64,000 nucleotides of DNA. Origin: Hyphomonas atlantica corrig. (lineage in GTDB: Bacteria; Pseudomonadota; Alphaproteobacteria; Caulobacterales; Hyphomonadaceae). Under the pieces are notes generated by a model. It did no database searches. It was not told where the DNA came from and was given only the letters and a program-made list of their open reading frames with translations. Within the stretch, counting starts at the first letter, position 1. Each line of letters begins with the position of its first letter. The stretch is taken from assembly GCF_000682715.1 (NCBI RefSeq), contig NZ_AWFH01000002.1, positions 57,862 to 121,861 of the forward strand. The letters run 5' to 3'. Positions 1-8,975 of this stretch are shown here, piece after piece. The position numbers and the translations under genes are program-made.

Positions 1-1
1 T

Positions 2-85
2 GATATGCTTTCAAAATCATCCGATACACAGGAAGGGCTCTCGGCCTTTGCAGAAAGACGATCCCCCGTCTGGACTGGCAGGTAA
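2..85 (+). CDS. Enoyl-CoA hydratase/isomerase, C-terminal fragment cut by the window edge
   Basis: An open frame enters from the left edge and ends at TAA 83-85, giving 27 residues. The end pattern (Ser-x-Asp-x-x-Glu-Gly then Ala-Phe-x-Glu-Arg-Arg-x-Pro, closing in Thr-Gly-Arg) is the usual C-terminus of crotonase-family enoyl-CoA hydratases. It stops 6 bases before the FAH-family gene and points the same way, so it is probably the preceding gene of that operon. Only the tail is visible, so substrate and active site cannot be judged. Confidence 0.7.
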   Translation, partial: DMLSKSSDTQEGLSAFAERRSPVWTGR

Positions 86-91
86 GCCCGC

Positions 92-982
92 ATGTCCCCC
101 GCCGCCCCCGTCACACTCGGCCGCGTCTCGATCAGAGGCCACACGCACCTGGCTGTTCTTCTGGACGGTTCAGCACTTCCTCTTTCCTACATGATTCCCG
201 GGATTGGAGACGACATGATCTCGCTCATTTCCAACTGGGAAGACCTTGCACCGCGGATTCACACGCTTGCAGCAGAGGCGAAAGATCCCGAACCGATCCG
301 GTTGAGCGATCTGAGAAGACCGATTGATCGCCCCGGAAAGATTCTCGCGATCGGCCTGAACTATGCCGATCATGTCGCCGAAACCGGCATGCCAATGCCT
401 GATCGTCAATTGTGGTTTTGCAAATTTCCAACAGCGGCGAATGATCCTTATGCTGATGTGCAGATCCCACGGGCCGGGCATCAGGTAGATTATGAAGTCG
501 AACTGGTTGCGGTAATCGGCAAGGCCGGACGGCATATTTCACCGGACGAAGCGAGCCAGCACGTCTTCGGGTATTGCATCGGAAATGATGTGTCGGTGCG
601 CGATTGGCAATTGTCCTCCCCCCAATGGGTGCTTGGAAAGTCTTTCGATGGCCATGCCCCCTTCGGACCGTTTATTACACTGGCGAATCCCTCGCTCGAC
701 CCTCATGACCTCACGATTCGCGCCTGGGTAAATGGTCAATTGCGCCAGCACTCGAACACACGGCATCTGGTCTTTTCCCTATGGGAGCAGATAGCGCATG
801 TGTCGAAAGCCGTAACCCTTGAGCCCGGCGACCTCATTTTCACAGGCACACCGGGCGGCGTGGGCGTGGCCCTGCAGCCTCCGACATTCCTGAAGGCGGG
901 CGATCGCGTTCGCTGTGAAATCGAAGGACTCGGGCATATCGAGAATGCATTTCAACCGGAAGGTTCAGAACATGGATCTTGA
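92..982 (+). CDS. Fumarylacetoacetate hydrolase (FAH) family protein
   Basis: 296 aa. The FAH fold family cleaves or hydrates 2-oxo acids such as acylpyruvates, or decarboxylates/hydrates meta-cleavage products, using a divalent metal. Seen here: the metal-binding Glu pair in the DYEVEL segment (about residue 132), the GNDVSVRDWQ segment supplying Asp and Arg, the KSFDG loop, and the C-terminal TGTPGGVGV motif. An N-terminal domain of about 90 residues precedes the catalytic core, as in typical 280-300 aa members. The ATG at 92 follows the upstream stop by 6 bases. The next gene starts inside its last 11 bases, so the genes are translationally coupled. The substrate is not deducible. Confidence 0.9.
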   Translation: MSPAAPVTLGRVSIRGHTHLAVLLDGSALPLSYMIPGIGDDMISLISNWEDLAPRIHTLAAEAKDPEPIRLSDLRRPIDRPGKILAIGLNYADHVAETGMPMPDRQLWFCKFPTAANDPYADVQIPRAGHQVDYEVELVAVIGKAGRHISPDEASQHVFGYCIGNDVSVRDWQLSSPQWVLGKSFDGHAPFGPFITLANPSLDPHDLTIRAWVNGQLRQHSNTRHLVFSLWEQIAHVSKAVTLEPGDLIFTGTPGGVGVALQPPTFLKAGDRVRCEIEGLGHIENAFQPEGSEHGS

Positions 983-1733
983 GCTCAGCGGAAAGAAAGT
1001 CCTGATCACGGGCAGCACGAAGGGGATCGGACTCGCAATCGCCAGGTCTTTTGCCAAAGAGGGCTGCGAACTGGTTCTGGTCGCACGAACCGGCGCTCTT
1101 CTCACAGAAGCTGCCGCGTCCATCGAAAGCACATTTGGAACGTCCGTGACCACCATTGCCGCTGACCTGTCAGACCCGCATATCTTTCACCACGTCGCAG
1201 AAGAAAGCGGAGGCATGGATATCCTTGTCAACAATGCCGGCGCCATTCCTCCCGGCAATCTGCTCGGAACTGGGATAGCAGACTGGAAGCGCGCTTGGGA
1301 CCTGAAAGTGTTTGGCTATATCGGGCTGACACAGGCTTGCTATCCTGATCTGGCAAGTCGCCGCGGCGTGGTCGTGAATATTATCGGGGCCGCCGGATCG
1401 CACCCACAGCCTGCCTATATTGCAGGAAGCAGCGGCAATGCGGCCCTTATGTCATTCACGACAGGTTTTGCGCAGGAGGCCCGCCAGGACGGCGTCAGAG
1501 TGGTGGGGGTCAATCCGGGACCAGTCTCGACGGAACGATTTCGGATGCTGTTGCAGGCGCAGGCTGAACGCGAATTCGGCACATCACGCAGATGGCCTGA
1601 ACTGATGGCGTCCCTCCCCTTCGGGCGCGCGGCGCGCCCGGAAGAAATCGCCGATACCGTCGTATTTCTATCTTCTGCCCGCTCCACCTATACAAGTGGC
1701 GCGATCGTGGCAATTGATGGAGCGATGGCGTGA
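972..1733 (+). CDS. SDR family oxidoreductase with YxxxS in place of YxxxK
   Basis: 253 aa from ATG 972; an upstream in-frame start at 915 would lie deep inside the FAH gene and before the conserved N-terminus. Classical SDR features: the NAD(P) glycine motif TGSTKGIG near residue 12, and VNNAG. The active-site segment reads Ala-Tyr-Ile-Ala-Gly-Ser, so the usual catalytic Lys after Tyr-x-x-x is Ser. Such a YIAGS segment is, from memory, a feature of one SDR subgroup rather than a random mutation. Overlaps its upstream neighbour by 11 bases and its downstream neighbour by 4 (GTGA). Cofactor and substrate unknown; probably oxidises or reduces a pathway alcohol/ketone. Confidence 0.88.
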   Translation: MDLELSGKKVLITGSTKGIGLAIARSFAKEGCELVLVARTGALLTEAAASIESTFGTSVTTIAADLSDPHIFHHVAEESGGMDILVNNAGAIPPGNLLGTGIADWKRAWDLKVFGYIGLTQACYPDLASRRGVVVNIIGAAGSHPQPAYIAGSSGNAALMSFTTGFAQEARQDGVRVVGVNPGPVSTERFRMLLQAQAEREFGTSRRWPELMASLPFGRAARPEEIADTVVFLSSARSTYTSGAIVAIDGAMA

Positions 1734-2638
1734 GCGCGCCGGAGAATGTGGGATTTGTGGGTTTGGGCGATATTGGGGCCCCCATGGCCACAAGAGTGCT
1801 GGAAAAGGGTTTTCCCCTGAGCGTTTGGAACCGAACGGCCAGTAAAATGACTCCCTTGTCGATCGGCGGCGCCAGGACGGCAACCAATCCGGCGGATCTC
1901 GCCAGCCAGACAACAATTCTCTGCATCTGCGTTGACAGTCCCGACGCCACCAAGGACATTCTGTTCGGATCGCATGGCGTGACCCGCAGCGCGAATAGCA
2001 TGGTTGAAATCATCCTGGACCATTCCACCGTATCGCCGGAATTCACGCGCGAGCTGGCCATGCAGCTCTCCAGTCATGGCATTGATTTTCTGGATGTTCC
2101 CGTCTCCGGGGGAGCCATAGGGGCGAAGGCCGGCACCCTTGCTGCCATGGCTGGTGGGGATGCCGATCTTCTCAAGCGCGTGGCACCGGTCATCTCCTCC
2201 TTTGCAAGTCAGATCACCCATATGGGCCCTGCAGGGGCCGGCCAGGCGGCGAAGGCTTGCAATCAGATCATCAATTTCGGCAACATGGCCGCACTGGCAG
2301 AAGCCGTGGCATTGGCCTCGGTCTATGGAATTCCCCCTGTCCGCATCCCCGAGGCCATAGCGGGCGGATTCGCAGAATCTAACATTTCGCAGGAATATCA
2401 GCGCTCCCTGAAAGCTGACGATTTCAGTCCAGTGAGATTCCTCATCGAGGGATTGGTGGAATTCTATGCCGGGCGGATCGATCCGGACTATAGAGGAAAA
2501 CTGGGAATCCTCATGAAGGATCTCACCATCGCCCTCGACATGGGCCACAAATCCGGCGTGCCTCTGCCGGGGACAACGCATTTTGATTCAGTGTTCCGGA
2601 TATTGCAGTCGCCGCCCGAGCACGACAGGGAGGCCTGA
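1730..2638 (+). CDS. NAD(P)-dependent 3-hydroxyisobutyrate dehydrogenase-family oxidoreductase
   Basis: 302 aa; starts with GTG overlapping the previous stop as GTGA. The beta-hydroxyacid dehydrogenase family is shown by GFVGLGDIGAPMA at the N-terminus (Rossmann GxGxxG), the substrate signature DVPVSGGAIGAKAGTLA and the catalytic-Lys segment GQAAKACNQ. The family reduces or oxidises short beta-hydroxy acids or tartronate-semialdehyde-like compounds. A second, more canonical member (mmsB, about 32 kb) is present, so this copy is likely specific to the left-end pathway. Last gene of the 1-2.6 kb operon. Confidence 0.88.
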   Translation: MSAPENVGFVGLGDIGAPMATRVLEKGFPLSVWNRTASKMTPLSIGGARTATNPADLASQTTILCICVDSPDATKDILFGSHGVTRSANSMVEIILDHSTVSPEFTRELAMQLSSHGIDFLDVPVSGGAIGAKAGTLAAMAGGDADLLKRVAPVISSFASQITHMGPAGAGQAAKACNQIINFGNMAALAEAVALASVYGIPPVRIPEAIAGGFAESNISQEYQRSLKADDFSPVRFLIEGLVEFYAGRIDPDYRGKLGILMKDLTIALDMGHKSGVPLPGTTHFDSVFRILQSPPEHDREA

Positions 2639-2799
2639 GCCAGGCGTGATGAAAGCGTAGCTTCTGTCTCCGCTCGGCCATGCGTGACCTTGCCACGCCC
2701 TTTGACGCCCTGATCGATGTCAGCTGCTTTGCGCTCGATCTGTCGGTCATCTTGCACATCATTTTAATAATCCTCTGGCCAAACCCCCTCAATTTGATT

Positions 2800-2816
2800 T
2801 AGTACGTCTGTATTAT
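2800..2816. promoter_or_regulatory. Candidate operator, copy 1 of a recurring 17-bp motif
   Basis: TAGTACGTCTGTATTAT lies 24-40 bases upstream of the ATG at 2840. It matches the copy at 14237 at 14 of 17 positions and has imperfect dyad arms (TAGTAC / GTATTA) around a 4-base spacer, the layout of many TetR-family operators. Found by eye; no regulator of that family is encoded in the window. Confidence 0.4.
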
Positions 2817-2839
2817 TTTTAGTCTGCGAGGGCCCGAAC

Positions 2840-4864
2840 ATGCAAAAGCTTCCGGAATTGTATCAACCTATGAAGCTCGGGCGTTTCCAGATACCGAACC
2901 GTTTGATGATGGCGGGCATGTCGGCAGGAACGAAAACTGATTCCAATGGGGAGATTACTCCCGAAATGATTGCCTATTATGTCGAGCGGGCGCGCGGCGA
3001 ACCCGGGATGATCGCAATTGGCGCGTCGCAAGTTGTCCCGCCCGAGAAACGGCTGTATGGCCCCCATGCCGGTATTGCGCTGTATAGCGACGATATTGTC
3101 CCCTCCCTCTCCAAACTGGTCGATGCAGTCCATGCATATGATGTAAAGTTTGGCATTCAATTGTGGAATGGGGGCGGCACGGAAGGGACAAGTCACGAGG
3201 AATTGTTCTCTCCTTCAGGGCTCTCATCCAATGTTCGGACAGCGCGCGGGGATGGCACGGCCAGATATAGAGGTCAGCCAAACCGGGCGCTCGAGAAGGC
3301 GGAAATCTCCGATATCGTGAAGTATTTTTCCTCTGCCGCAAGACGATGCGCCGATGCCGGGTTCGACTTTGTGGAAATCCATGCAGGGCACGGCTATCTG
3401 ATCAGCAATTTTCTCACACCGCTTTTCAACAAACGGACGGACGAATATGGGGGGTCATTCGAGAACCGTACCCGCTTCCTGCTGGAAATTGTCGCTGCGG
3501 TGAACGCCGAAGTCGGTGACCGTATAGCTGTAGGTCTGAAGTATAATGGCGATGACTTCCTTGGCGAGGAGGGCTGGACCCTCGCAGAATCCTGTCGTCT
3601 CGCCCCTCTGGCTGAAAAGGCTGGTGCCGATTACATAACCGTCACTGCAGGATTGGTGGGGTCACCAAAACTTACCATCCCCCCGATGTATGAGCCTCAG
3701 GGATGCTATACGGACCTGGCCGCAGCCGTGAAGCCACATGTTAACATTCCAGTCGGGACGATCGGCCGGATCAAGAATCCCGAAATGGCAAGAGACCTTG
3801 TCGCGGCCGGCAAAGCGGACTTTGTCTGTTTTGGGCGAGGCACAATCGCCGACCCGGAAATCTTTCTGAAAACGCGCGAGGGTCGTCTCGACGATATACG
3901 CCCCTGTCTCGCCGATTGTCGCGGCTGCATTGACGAACATCTGCTTCGCAATGGGGGCGGCGATGCCAGCTGTGTCGTCAACCCCAGAATGTCACGGGAA
4001 CTTACCTGTATCGACATACCGGATTCGGCTGCTGCCAACCCCAAAAGGATACTTGTTATCGGTGGCGGCCTGGCCGGCATGGAAGCCGCACGTCGCACCG
4101 CATACTCCGGACACCATGTTATGCTGTTCGAACGACGGAGCCAGCTCGGGGGGCAGATACTGCTCGCGCGCCAAATGCCCGGTCGCAGGGAAATCGGCGA
4201 CATCGTGCCCTGGTATGAACGTCAGCTCAGCAAAATGGGTGTTGAGGTACATCTGAACACGGAAGTTACCGAGTCCATGTTGAAGGATTTAAGTCCGGAT
4301 GTCGTCATTCTCGGCACAGGAAGTGCGCCCGTCGTACCGCAAGACATGATGGATGTCGTGATGAATGCCGAAGATATCGACATAATGATGCTGGATGATC
4401 TCGTTGAGCACCAGCTAGATGTGGGTGAGAATGTTCTGGTGGTGGGAGGCGACCAGAATGGTATGGTTGTCGCAGATTATCTAGCCCAGGGGGAGCGCAG
4501 AGTCGTAGTTGCAGAAGCGCTGAACCATTTTGGTGGAAAGCTTGCTGCCCATGACCGCTGGTATCTGTTGAACCGACAAAATGCTAAGAATGTCAGGCGG
4601 ATCAAGAATGTTCACCACATCCAACTGACTCCGGACATGAGATCGGTGACCCTTATCGGTGACGGCGCGCCTGATACGCTTTCAGGGATTGATACAATTG
4701 TTTTCGCCAGTGATCGCCGCTCTGAACGCAGCCTTGTGGAAGTCGCAGAATCATTGGGGGCCTCCACCTATATCGTCGGGGACGCGCATGACATCAGCTC
4801 GGAAAATGCAGGAACAATCTTCAATAACATAGCGCACGCTTACGACACGGCGAGGCAAATTTAA
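2840..4864 (+). CDS. Old Yellow Enzyme-type NADH:flavin oxidoreductase (2,4-dienoyl-CoA reductase / 2-enoate reductase-like)
   Basis: 674 aa, the full length of the FadH/2-enoate reductase class. Residues 1-345 form the FMN TIM barrel with the HAGHGYL catalytic segment at 181-187 and NKRTDEYGGS just after. Four cysteines (C356, C360, C363, C378) are spaced as for the [4Fe-4S] cluster. Residues 400 onward carry the FAD/NAD module starting RILVIGGGLAGMEAAR. The family reduces conjugated C=C bonds of CoA esters or alicyclic enones with NAD(P)H, with electrons passing FAD to Fe-S to FMN. Monocistronic, with a 200-base leader holding the operator-like motif at 2800. Could act on an alicyclic ring intermediate rather than a fatty acid. 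Confidence 0.9.
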   Translation: MQKLPELYQPMKLGRFQIPNRLMMAGMSAGTKTDSNGEITPEMIAYYVERARGEPGMIAIGASQVVPPEKRLYGPHAGIALYSDDIVPSLSKLVDAVHAYDVKFGIQLWNGGGTEGTSHEELFSPSGLSSNVRTARGDGTARYRGQPNRALEKAEISDIVKYFSSAARRCADAGFDFVEIHAGHGYLISNFLTPLFNKRTDEYGGSFENRTRFLLEIVAAVNAEVGDRIAVGLKYNGDDFLGEEGWTLAESCRLAPLAEKAGADYITVTAGLVGSPKLTIPPMYEPQGCYTDLAAAVKPHVNIPVGTIGRIKNPEMARDLVAAGKADFVCFGRGTIADPEIFLKTREGRLDDIRPCLADCRGCIDEHLLRNGGGDASCVVNPRMSRELTCIDIPDSAAANPKRILVIGGGLAGMEAARRTAYSGHHVMLFERRSQLGGQILLARQMPGRREIGDIVPWYERQLSKMGVEVHLNTEVTESMLKDLSPDVVILGTGSAPVVPQDMMDVVMNAEDIDIMMLDDLVEHQLDVGENVLVVGGDQNGMVVADYLAQGERRVVVAEALNHFGGKLAAHDRWYLLNRQNAKNVRRIKNVHHIQLTPDMRSVTLIGDGAPDTLSGIDTIVFASDRRSERSLVEVAESLGASTYIVGDAHDISSENAGTIFNNIAHAYDTARQI

Positions 4865-5243
4865 GCGCAGCTGAATCTGTCTCCCCGTCCGGAAATATAT
4901 CCGCCGATTGAAGACCTGGCCGTATTCCCTTCCGAATCCCGCCTGTCTGGATCGATCACTAGCGAAGAATGGAAGGCCTCATTACGGTGAGAAGGTCATG
5001 ATTTTCACCCCTCAGGCCATTGCTTCGGACCGGGCTGGATTCTCCAACCATGGAGTCCCTGTTGATGGCGGCTGACTGCAGAGAAGGATCGATTATCCTC
5101 CACATCTGAGGCGCCCTAGAATCAGTCCGTCTTGCAAGCTTGCCGGTCTGGCAATTCGGGAGCACACTTTTTCAGGTCACAGACCATGCTGCGCGCCTGG
5201 ATGGTCAGACCAGGGGTCGCCTCATGGATAGGTCGACAGCGGA
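4865..5243. other. Intergenic region between convergent genes, nothing recognised
   Basis: 379 bases between the ends of the OYE gene and the FAD-binding dehydrogenase gene. Short open frames on both strands show no recognisable protein. No clear hairpin with a T-tract was seen. Confidence 0.5.
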
Positions 5244-6641
5244 TCACGTCATGGCGCCCGCCGCGTTCACACCTGCAATACGGCCGAACGTGGCTGAACT
5301 GCTCAGCGAGGAGGCGCTATAATATCCGGCCCCGTGAAATCCCCCAACAACTTCACCTGCAGCAAACACCCCCTCGATCGGCGCACCAAACCAGTCGAGG
5401 ACGGCCATATCTCCGTCAGTCGTAATGCCTCCATATGTGGAGGTGAGCGCATTTCCCGTCGCGGCGATATAATAGGGAGGCTGATCAATCGGGAATAGAT
5501 TGATGGCGCGCCCGAATTCCGGATCCCCCCCTTTCGCAGCATGCCTGTTGTACTCGTCGAGCGTGCGTTGCAGGACCATGGGGTCGATCCCCATCAATGA
5601 AGCCAGTCCGGCGATGCTGTCGCTTGATTGGATATAGCCTGCGAGCAAAGCCTCTCTGTAATTGTTCACGGATGTATCTTGATGAGAGCGCTGCATCAGC
5701 CGGTCGTCGAAGATCTGAAATCCTATGCCCTCGGGCTGTGCCATTCCTATATTGCTGAGTGCCTTGTAGCTTTGCCCCTCATTTACAAAGCGCACGCCGT
5801 GCTTGTTTACCATGATACCGCCCTCCAGGAAGGAAAACAGGAGCGGGGGTATTTCATCGGCTTTCGCCTCATTATGGGGGTAGTTGCGTATGCCTCCTCC
5901 GAAAGAACCAGACACATAGCCGAGATCCGCATGCCCTGCCCCAAGATCGGAGGCCATCATCAAGCCATCTCCTGTATTGGCTATCCCCCCATGTTTTACG
6001 GCACTTACCAGTTCCGGCGCGTAGGTTTGAAGCAGCTCCCGGCTCCTTGAAAATCCGCCGGTGGCCAGGATAACGCCGCCGCGCGTTTGAATGAATGTCT
6101 CCTGATCTCCGAACAGCACTGCAGCCCCTTCTACTCTACCCGACCGAGTTGAGCGGTGAAGCCTGATACCTGGCGATTTAGAGGCGTAGTGGATCCTTGG
6201 CTCAGCCTGCACGGCCATGTGCAAGACAGTGATCGCCCGACCTGTCCCTGTTACATGAGCCCTGGATATTGCCGGCTCCGGTACGACATGAAGCTCGAAT
6301 TTGACTCCATGTCTTTTCAGGAAAGTGTACGTCTCGAGCTGACTGTCCAAGAACCGCTCAATAAGCTCGGGATTATTCTGGTTCTTGCCGCTTTCCAGAA
6401 GATCTTGCCGCAATGCGTCGAGACTGTCCTTCTGTCCGGCTGCTGCCTGTTCCTCGGTTCCACAAAAAACGAAGGCGCCTCCGGCAATCGCCGAACTCCC
6501 TCCGGGCTGGGACGATTTTTCCAGCAGCAGGACCTCAGCGCCAGCCTCTGCCGCCGCCAATGCGGCGCAATGACCGGCAATACCGCTTCCCAATACCAAA
6601 ACATCTGTCTCGGTTGGCAGCTTCCCTGATTCCCTTAGCAT
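5244..6641 (-). CDS. FAD-binding dehydrogenase, fumarate reductase/3-ketosteroid-dehydrogenase superfamily (FAD_binding_2)
   Basis: 465 aa. The N-terminal dinucleotide fold VLVLGSGIAGHCAALAAAEAG, the following EKSSQPGGSSAIAGG flavin loop and the C-terminal AAGEVVGGFHGAGYYSASSLSSS segment place it in the flavocytochrome c/fumarate reductase flavoprotein superfamily, which includes 3-ketosteroid 1-dehydrogenases and tricarballylate dehydrogenases. No signal peptide or heme motif is present, so it is a soluble cytoplasmic form. The start at 6641 is supported by AGGAGGT a few bases upstream. With OYE and monooxygenase neighbours it likely introduces or removes a ring double bond; this is inference. 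Confidence 0.85.
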   Translation of the reverse strand: MLRESGKLPTETDVLVLGSGIAGHCAALAAAEAGAEVLLLEKSSQPGGSSAIAGGAFVFCGTEEQAAAGQKDSLDALRQDLLESGKNQNNPELIERFLDSQLETYTFLKRHGVKFELHVVPEPAISRAHVTGTGRAITVLHMAVQAEPRIHYASKSPGIRLHRSTRSGRVEGAAVLFGDQETFIQTRGGVILATGGFSRSRELLQTYAPELVSAVKHGGIANTGDGLMMASDLGAGHADLGYVSGSFGGGIRNYPHNEAKADEIPPLLFSFLEGGIMVNKHGVRFVNEGQSYKALSNIGMAQPEGIGFQIFDDRLMQRSHQDTSVNNYREALLAGYIQSSDSIAGLASLMGIDPMVLQRTLDEYNRHAAKGGDPEFGRAINLFPIDQPPYYIAATGNALTSTYGGITTDGDMAVLDWFGAPIEGVFAAGEVVGGFHGAGYYSASSLSSSATFGRIAGVNAAGAMT

Positions 6642-7049
6642 ACGATACCTCCTGCCGTATTGGGCTCACCGGATCTCCTGTCGAAAGCGAGGCGAGCGCG
6701 CGCAGTCGCTCTGCAGGGAAGTCTGCCACTCCCTCCATATATCCTGCCCCCTCGCTGAACTTGCGCAAGGATCTTCCCGAGGCCCTCAAACCTTGGCGAA
6801 CACTCTGACTGAGAACTATTATTGGACTGTCTTGAAGGCATATTGAAAACTCTCTCGATCCATCCGGACACGGCGCGTTTCGAAATCGGGCAAACGCACT
6901 CTCATTTCCCTAATAGCGGGGTCTTCCCTCTGTTTCTAGTTTCTAAAAACCTGAACACAGGCTTGCTGTTTCTGTCATTCAGCAAGCCGGTCAACTGACC
7001 TAGACTTGGCGGGCACCTTCACGGGGTTCACGAGACAGGGAGACACTAC
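6642..7049. other. Divergent promoter region
   Basis: About 400 bases between the divergent FAD-dehydrogenase and monooxygenase genes. It must hold both promoters. Short frames here have no recognised product and no operator palindrome was convincing. Confidence 0.4.
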
Positions 7050-8687
7050 TTGGAACGATATGATGTAATTGTAGCGGGGGCAGGTCCGGTGGGGCTGACC
7101 CTGGCTATCGACCTTGGTCAACGAGGCATTCGAACGCTGATTTTGGAACGCAACAACTCCACAGGCCCCTGGCCCAAGATGGATCGGTCCAATGCGCGGA
7201 CGATGGAATTCTATCGCCGCCTCGGCATTGCCGATCAGGTCCGGGCGCTGGGCTATCCGGACGATGCGTCCATGGATGTTTTCATCGTTACCCGCCTGTG
7301 TGATGAGCCATTGCTTAAACTTCACTATCCGACGGTCGCGGAGTTCCGTCAGCGAATCTCTGAAACCACAGATCATTCGCAGCCGCTCGAACCCTACCAG
7401 CTTGTTTCGCAGAACAAGCTTGAACCGCTCCTGAAATCGGTGGCTGAAGCAACGCCGCATGTCACGGTGAGATATGGGTGCGATGTCCTCAGCTTTCATG
7501 ACATGTCAGATAGGGTAGTGATTGAATACTCCGACCCCGACGACAATCCGGTCAAGGTCTGCAGCACTTATCTCGTCGGCTGTGACGGCGGCAGCAGCAC
7601 TATCCGAAAACAGCTCGGCATCAAACTTGAGGGTCAGGGCAATTTACGCAGCATGAGGCAGATCTGCTTCTACTCCGAACAGCTCTATGAAAACATTCCC
7701 ATGGGCAAGGGCCGTCATTATTACTTTGCGGATGCCGAAGGGTCTGCCCTTATCGTCCAGGGGGATCGCAAGGAATTCACGCTCAATTCAGATGTGCCGG
7801 AGGATATCGACTACGAATCCTGGGTGAGGGAGAAGGTGGGCCCCGGCATCGAGTTCGATTTCAAACTATTGAATGTCAGCCCATGGAATCTCCATCTTCT
7901 GCTCGCTGAAAAATATGGGAACGGCCGTGTATTTCTGGCTGGAGATGCTGCCCACCTCGTTATCCCGACGGGAGGGCTCGGCATGAATTCCGGTGTAGGC
8001 GACGCGCTGGACCTGTCCTGGAAACTTTCCGGAACGATAAAGGGGTGGGGCGGTCCGGGGCTGTTGTCCTCTTATGAGGCTGAACGCCGGCCTGTCGGCG
8101 TCAAGAATGTTGAAGCCTCCGGTTGGGCCGCTCAGGGTCTTGGCAAATGGCGCGCCCTCCACAGCCCAAAACTGATGGAAGAGACGCGCGAAGGCGCGCG
8201 CGAACGATTGCGCACAGCGCGCAGCGCCAATCTGCATCACCGGCGTGTTCATGAAATGGTTGGAGCCGAATATGGCTATTCATATGCAGGCTCCCCCCTC
8301 ATCACTCCCTCACAGGACACGCCGGCAGAATGGGATACGGTTCGCTTCCTTCCCAGAACGGATCCTGGTGTACGGATCCCGCACATCTGGTTGAGCGATG
8401 ACAGTTCGATACTCGACCGAATGGGAGCATATTACACCTTTGTCGACCTTACCGGCCAAGCCGACACTTCTGATATCGAAGATGCCTTTTCCCATCTGCA
8501 CGCACCTATGGTGACATTCTCCCAGTCAGAGCCGCATGTCCAGTCCGTTTACGGATGTAAATTTCTTCTCGTCAGGCCTGATCTGCACATTGTCTGGACG
8601 GGAAATGTCCTCCCGGATCATCCTCGTCAACTCGCCAGACTAGCTGCAGGTTTCGATGACACCCCACCCCCGGTTGATGTAATTTAG
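7050..8687 (+). CDS. FAD-dependent aromatic monooxygenase (phenol hydroxylase / MhpA-TfdB class)
   Basis: 545 aa starting with TTG at 7050 just after a CAGGGAG purine stretch; no ATG fits the conserved N-terminus. Group A flavoprotein hydroxylase motifs are complete: GAGPVGL at about residue 10, the Asp-Gly segment VGCDGGSST near 176, and GDAAHLVIPTGGLGMNSGVGDA near 293 (the GD motif). A C-terminal thioredoxin-like domain follows, as in TfdB and MhpA. These NAD(P)H enzymes ortho-hydroxylate phenolic substrates to catechols before ring cleavage. Transcribed away from the FAD dehydrogenase gene. Confidence 0.9.
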   Translation: MERYDVIVAGAGPVGLTLAIDLGQRGIRTLILERNNSTGPWPKMDRSNARTMEFYRRLGIADQVRALGYPDDASMDVFIVTRLCDEPLLKLHYPTVAEFRQRISETTDHSQPLEPYQLVSQNKLEPLLKSVAEATPHVTVRYGCDVLSFHDMSDRVVIEYSDPDDNPVKVCSTYLVGCDGGSSTIRKQLGIKLEGQGNLRSMRQICFYSEQLYENIPMGKGRHYYFADAEGSALIVQGDRKEFTLNSDVPEDIDYESWVREKVGPGIEFDFKLLNVSPWNLHLLLAEKYGNGRVFLAGDAAHLVIPTGGLGMNSGVGDALDLSWKLSGTIKGWGGPGLLSSYEAERRPVGVKNVEASGWAAQGLGKWRALHSPKLMEETREGARERLRTARSANLHHRRVHEMVGAEYGYSYAGSPLITPSQDTPAEWDTVRFLPRTDPGVRIPHIWLSDDSSILDRMGAYYTFVDLTGQADTSDIEDAFSHLHAPMVTFSQSEPHVQSVYGCKFLLVRPDLHIVWTGNVLPDHPRQLARLAAGFDDTPPPVDVI

Positions 8688-8975
8688 CATGTATAATGAC
8701 AATAGCCTGGCAGCGCAGAACGTTACTCGAGGGGGCGACGATTGCCGAGAATTTTAAATCCTGTGTGCGTGCGCTCTCCGGGCAATGGGGCCCGCCCGTT
8801 CTGAGCGCATGTACGATCGGTGAATTCGAAAGGACGTCTCATATGCCAGGAAGAATGACAATAACCAGGTGGCCACCTGCCGGCATCATTTCGGTCTCCA
8901 ATATCCTGGTAATCAACTGACACAATTCCGGGTCTCACTGCTTGGACAACCGCATACAATGATGACCCTTCTCCT

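Noticed and set aside
8696..8920. 74-codon plus-strand frame after the monooxygenase gene
   Set aside because: No homology or ribosome site; sequence looks intergenic.
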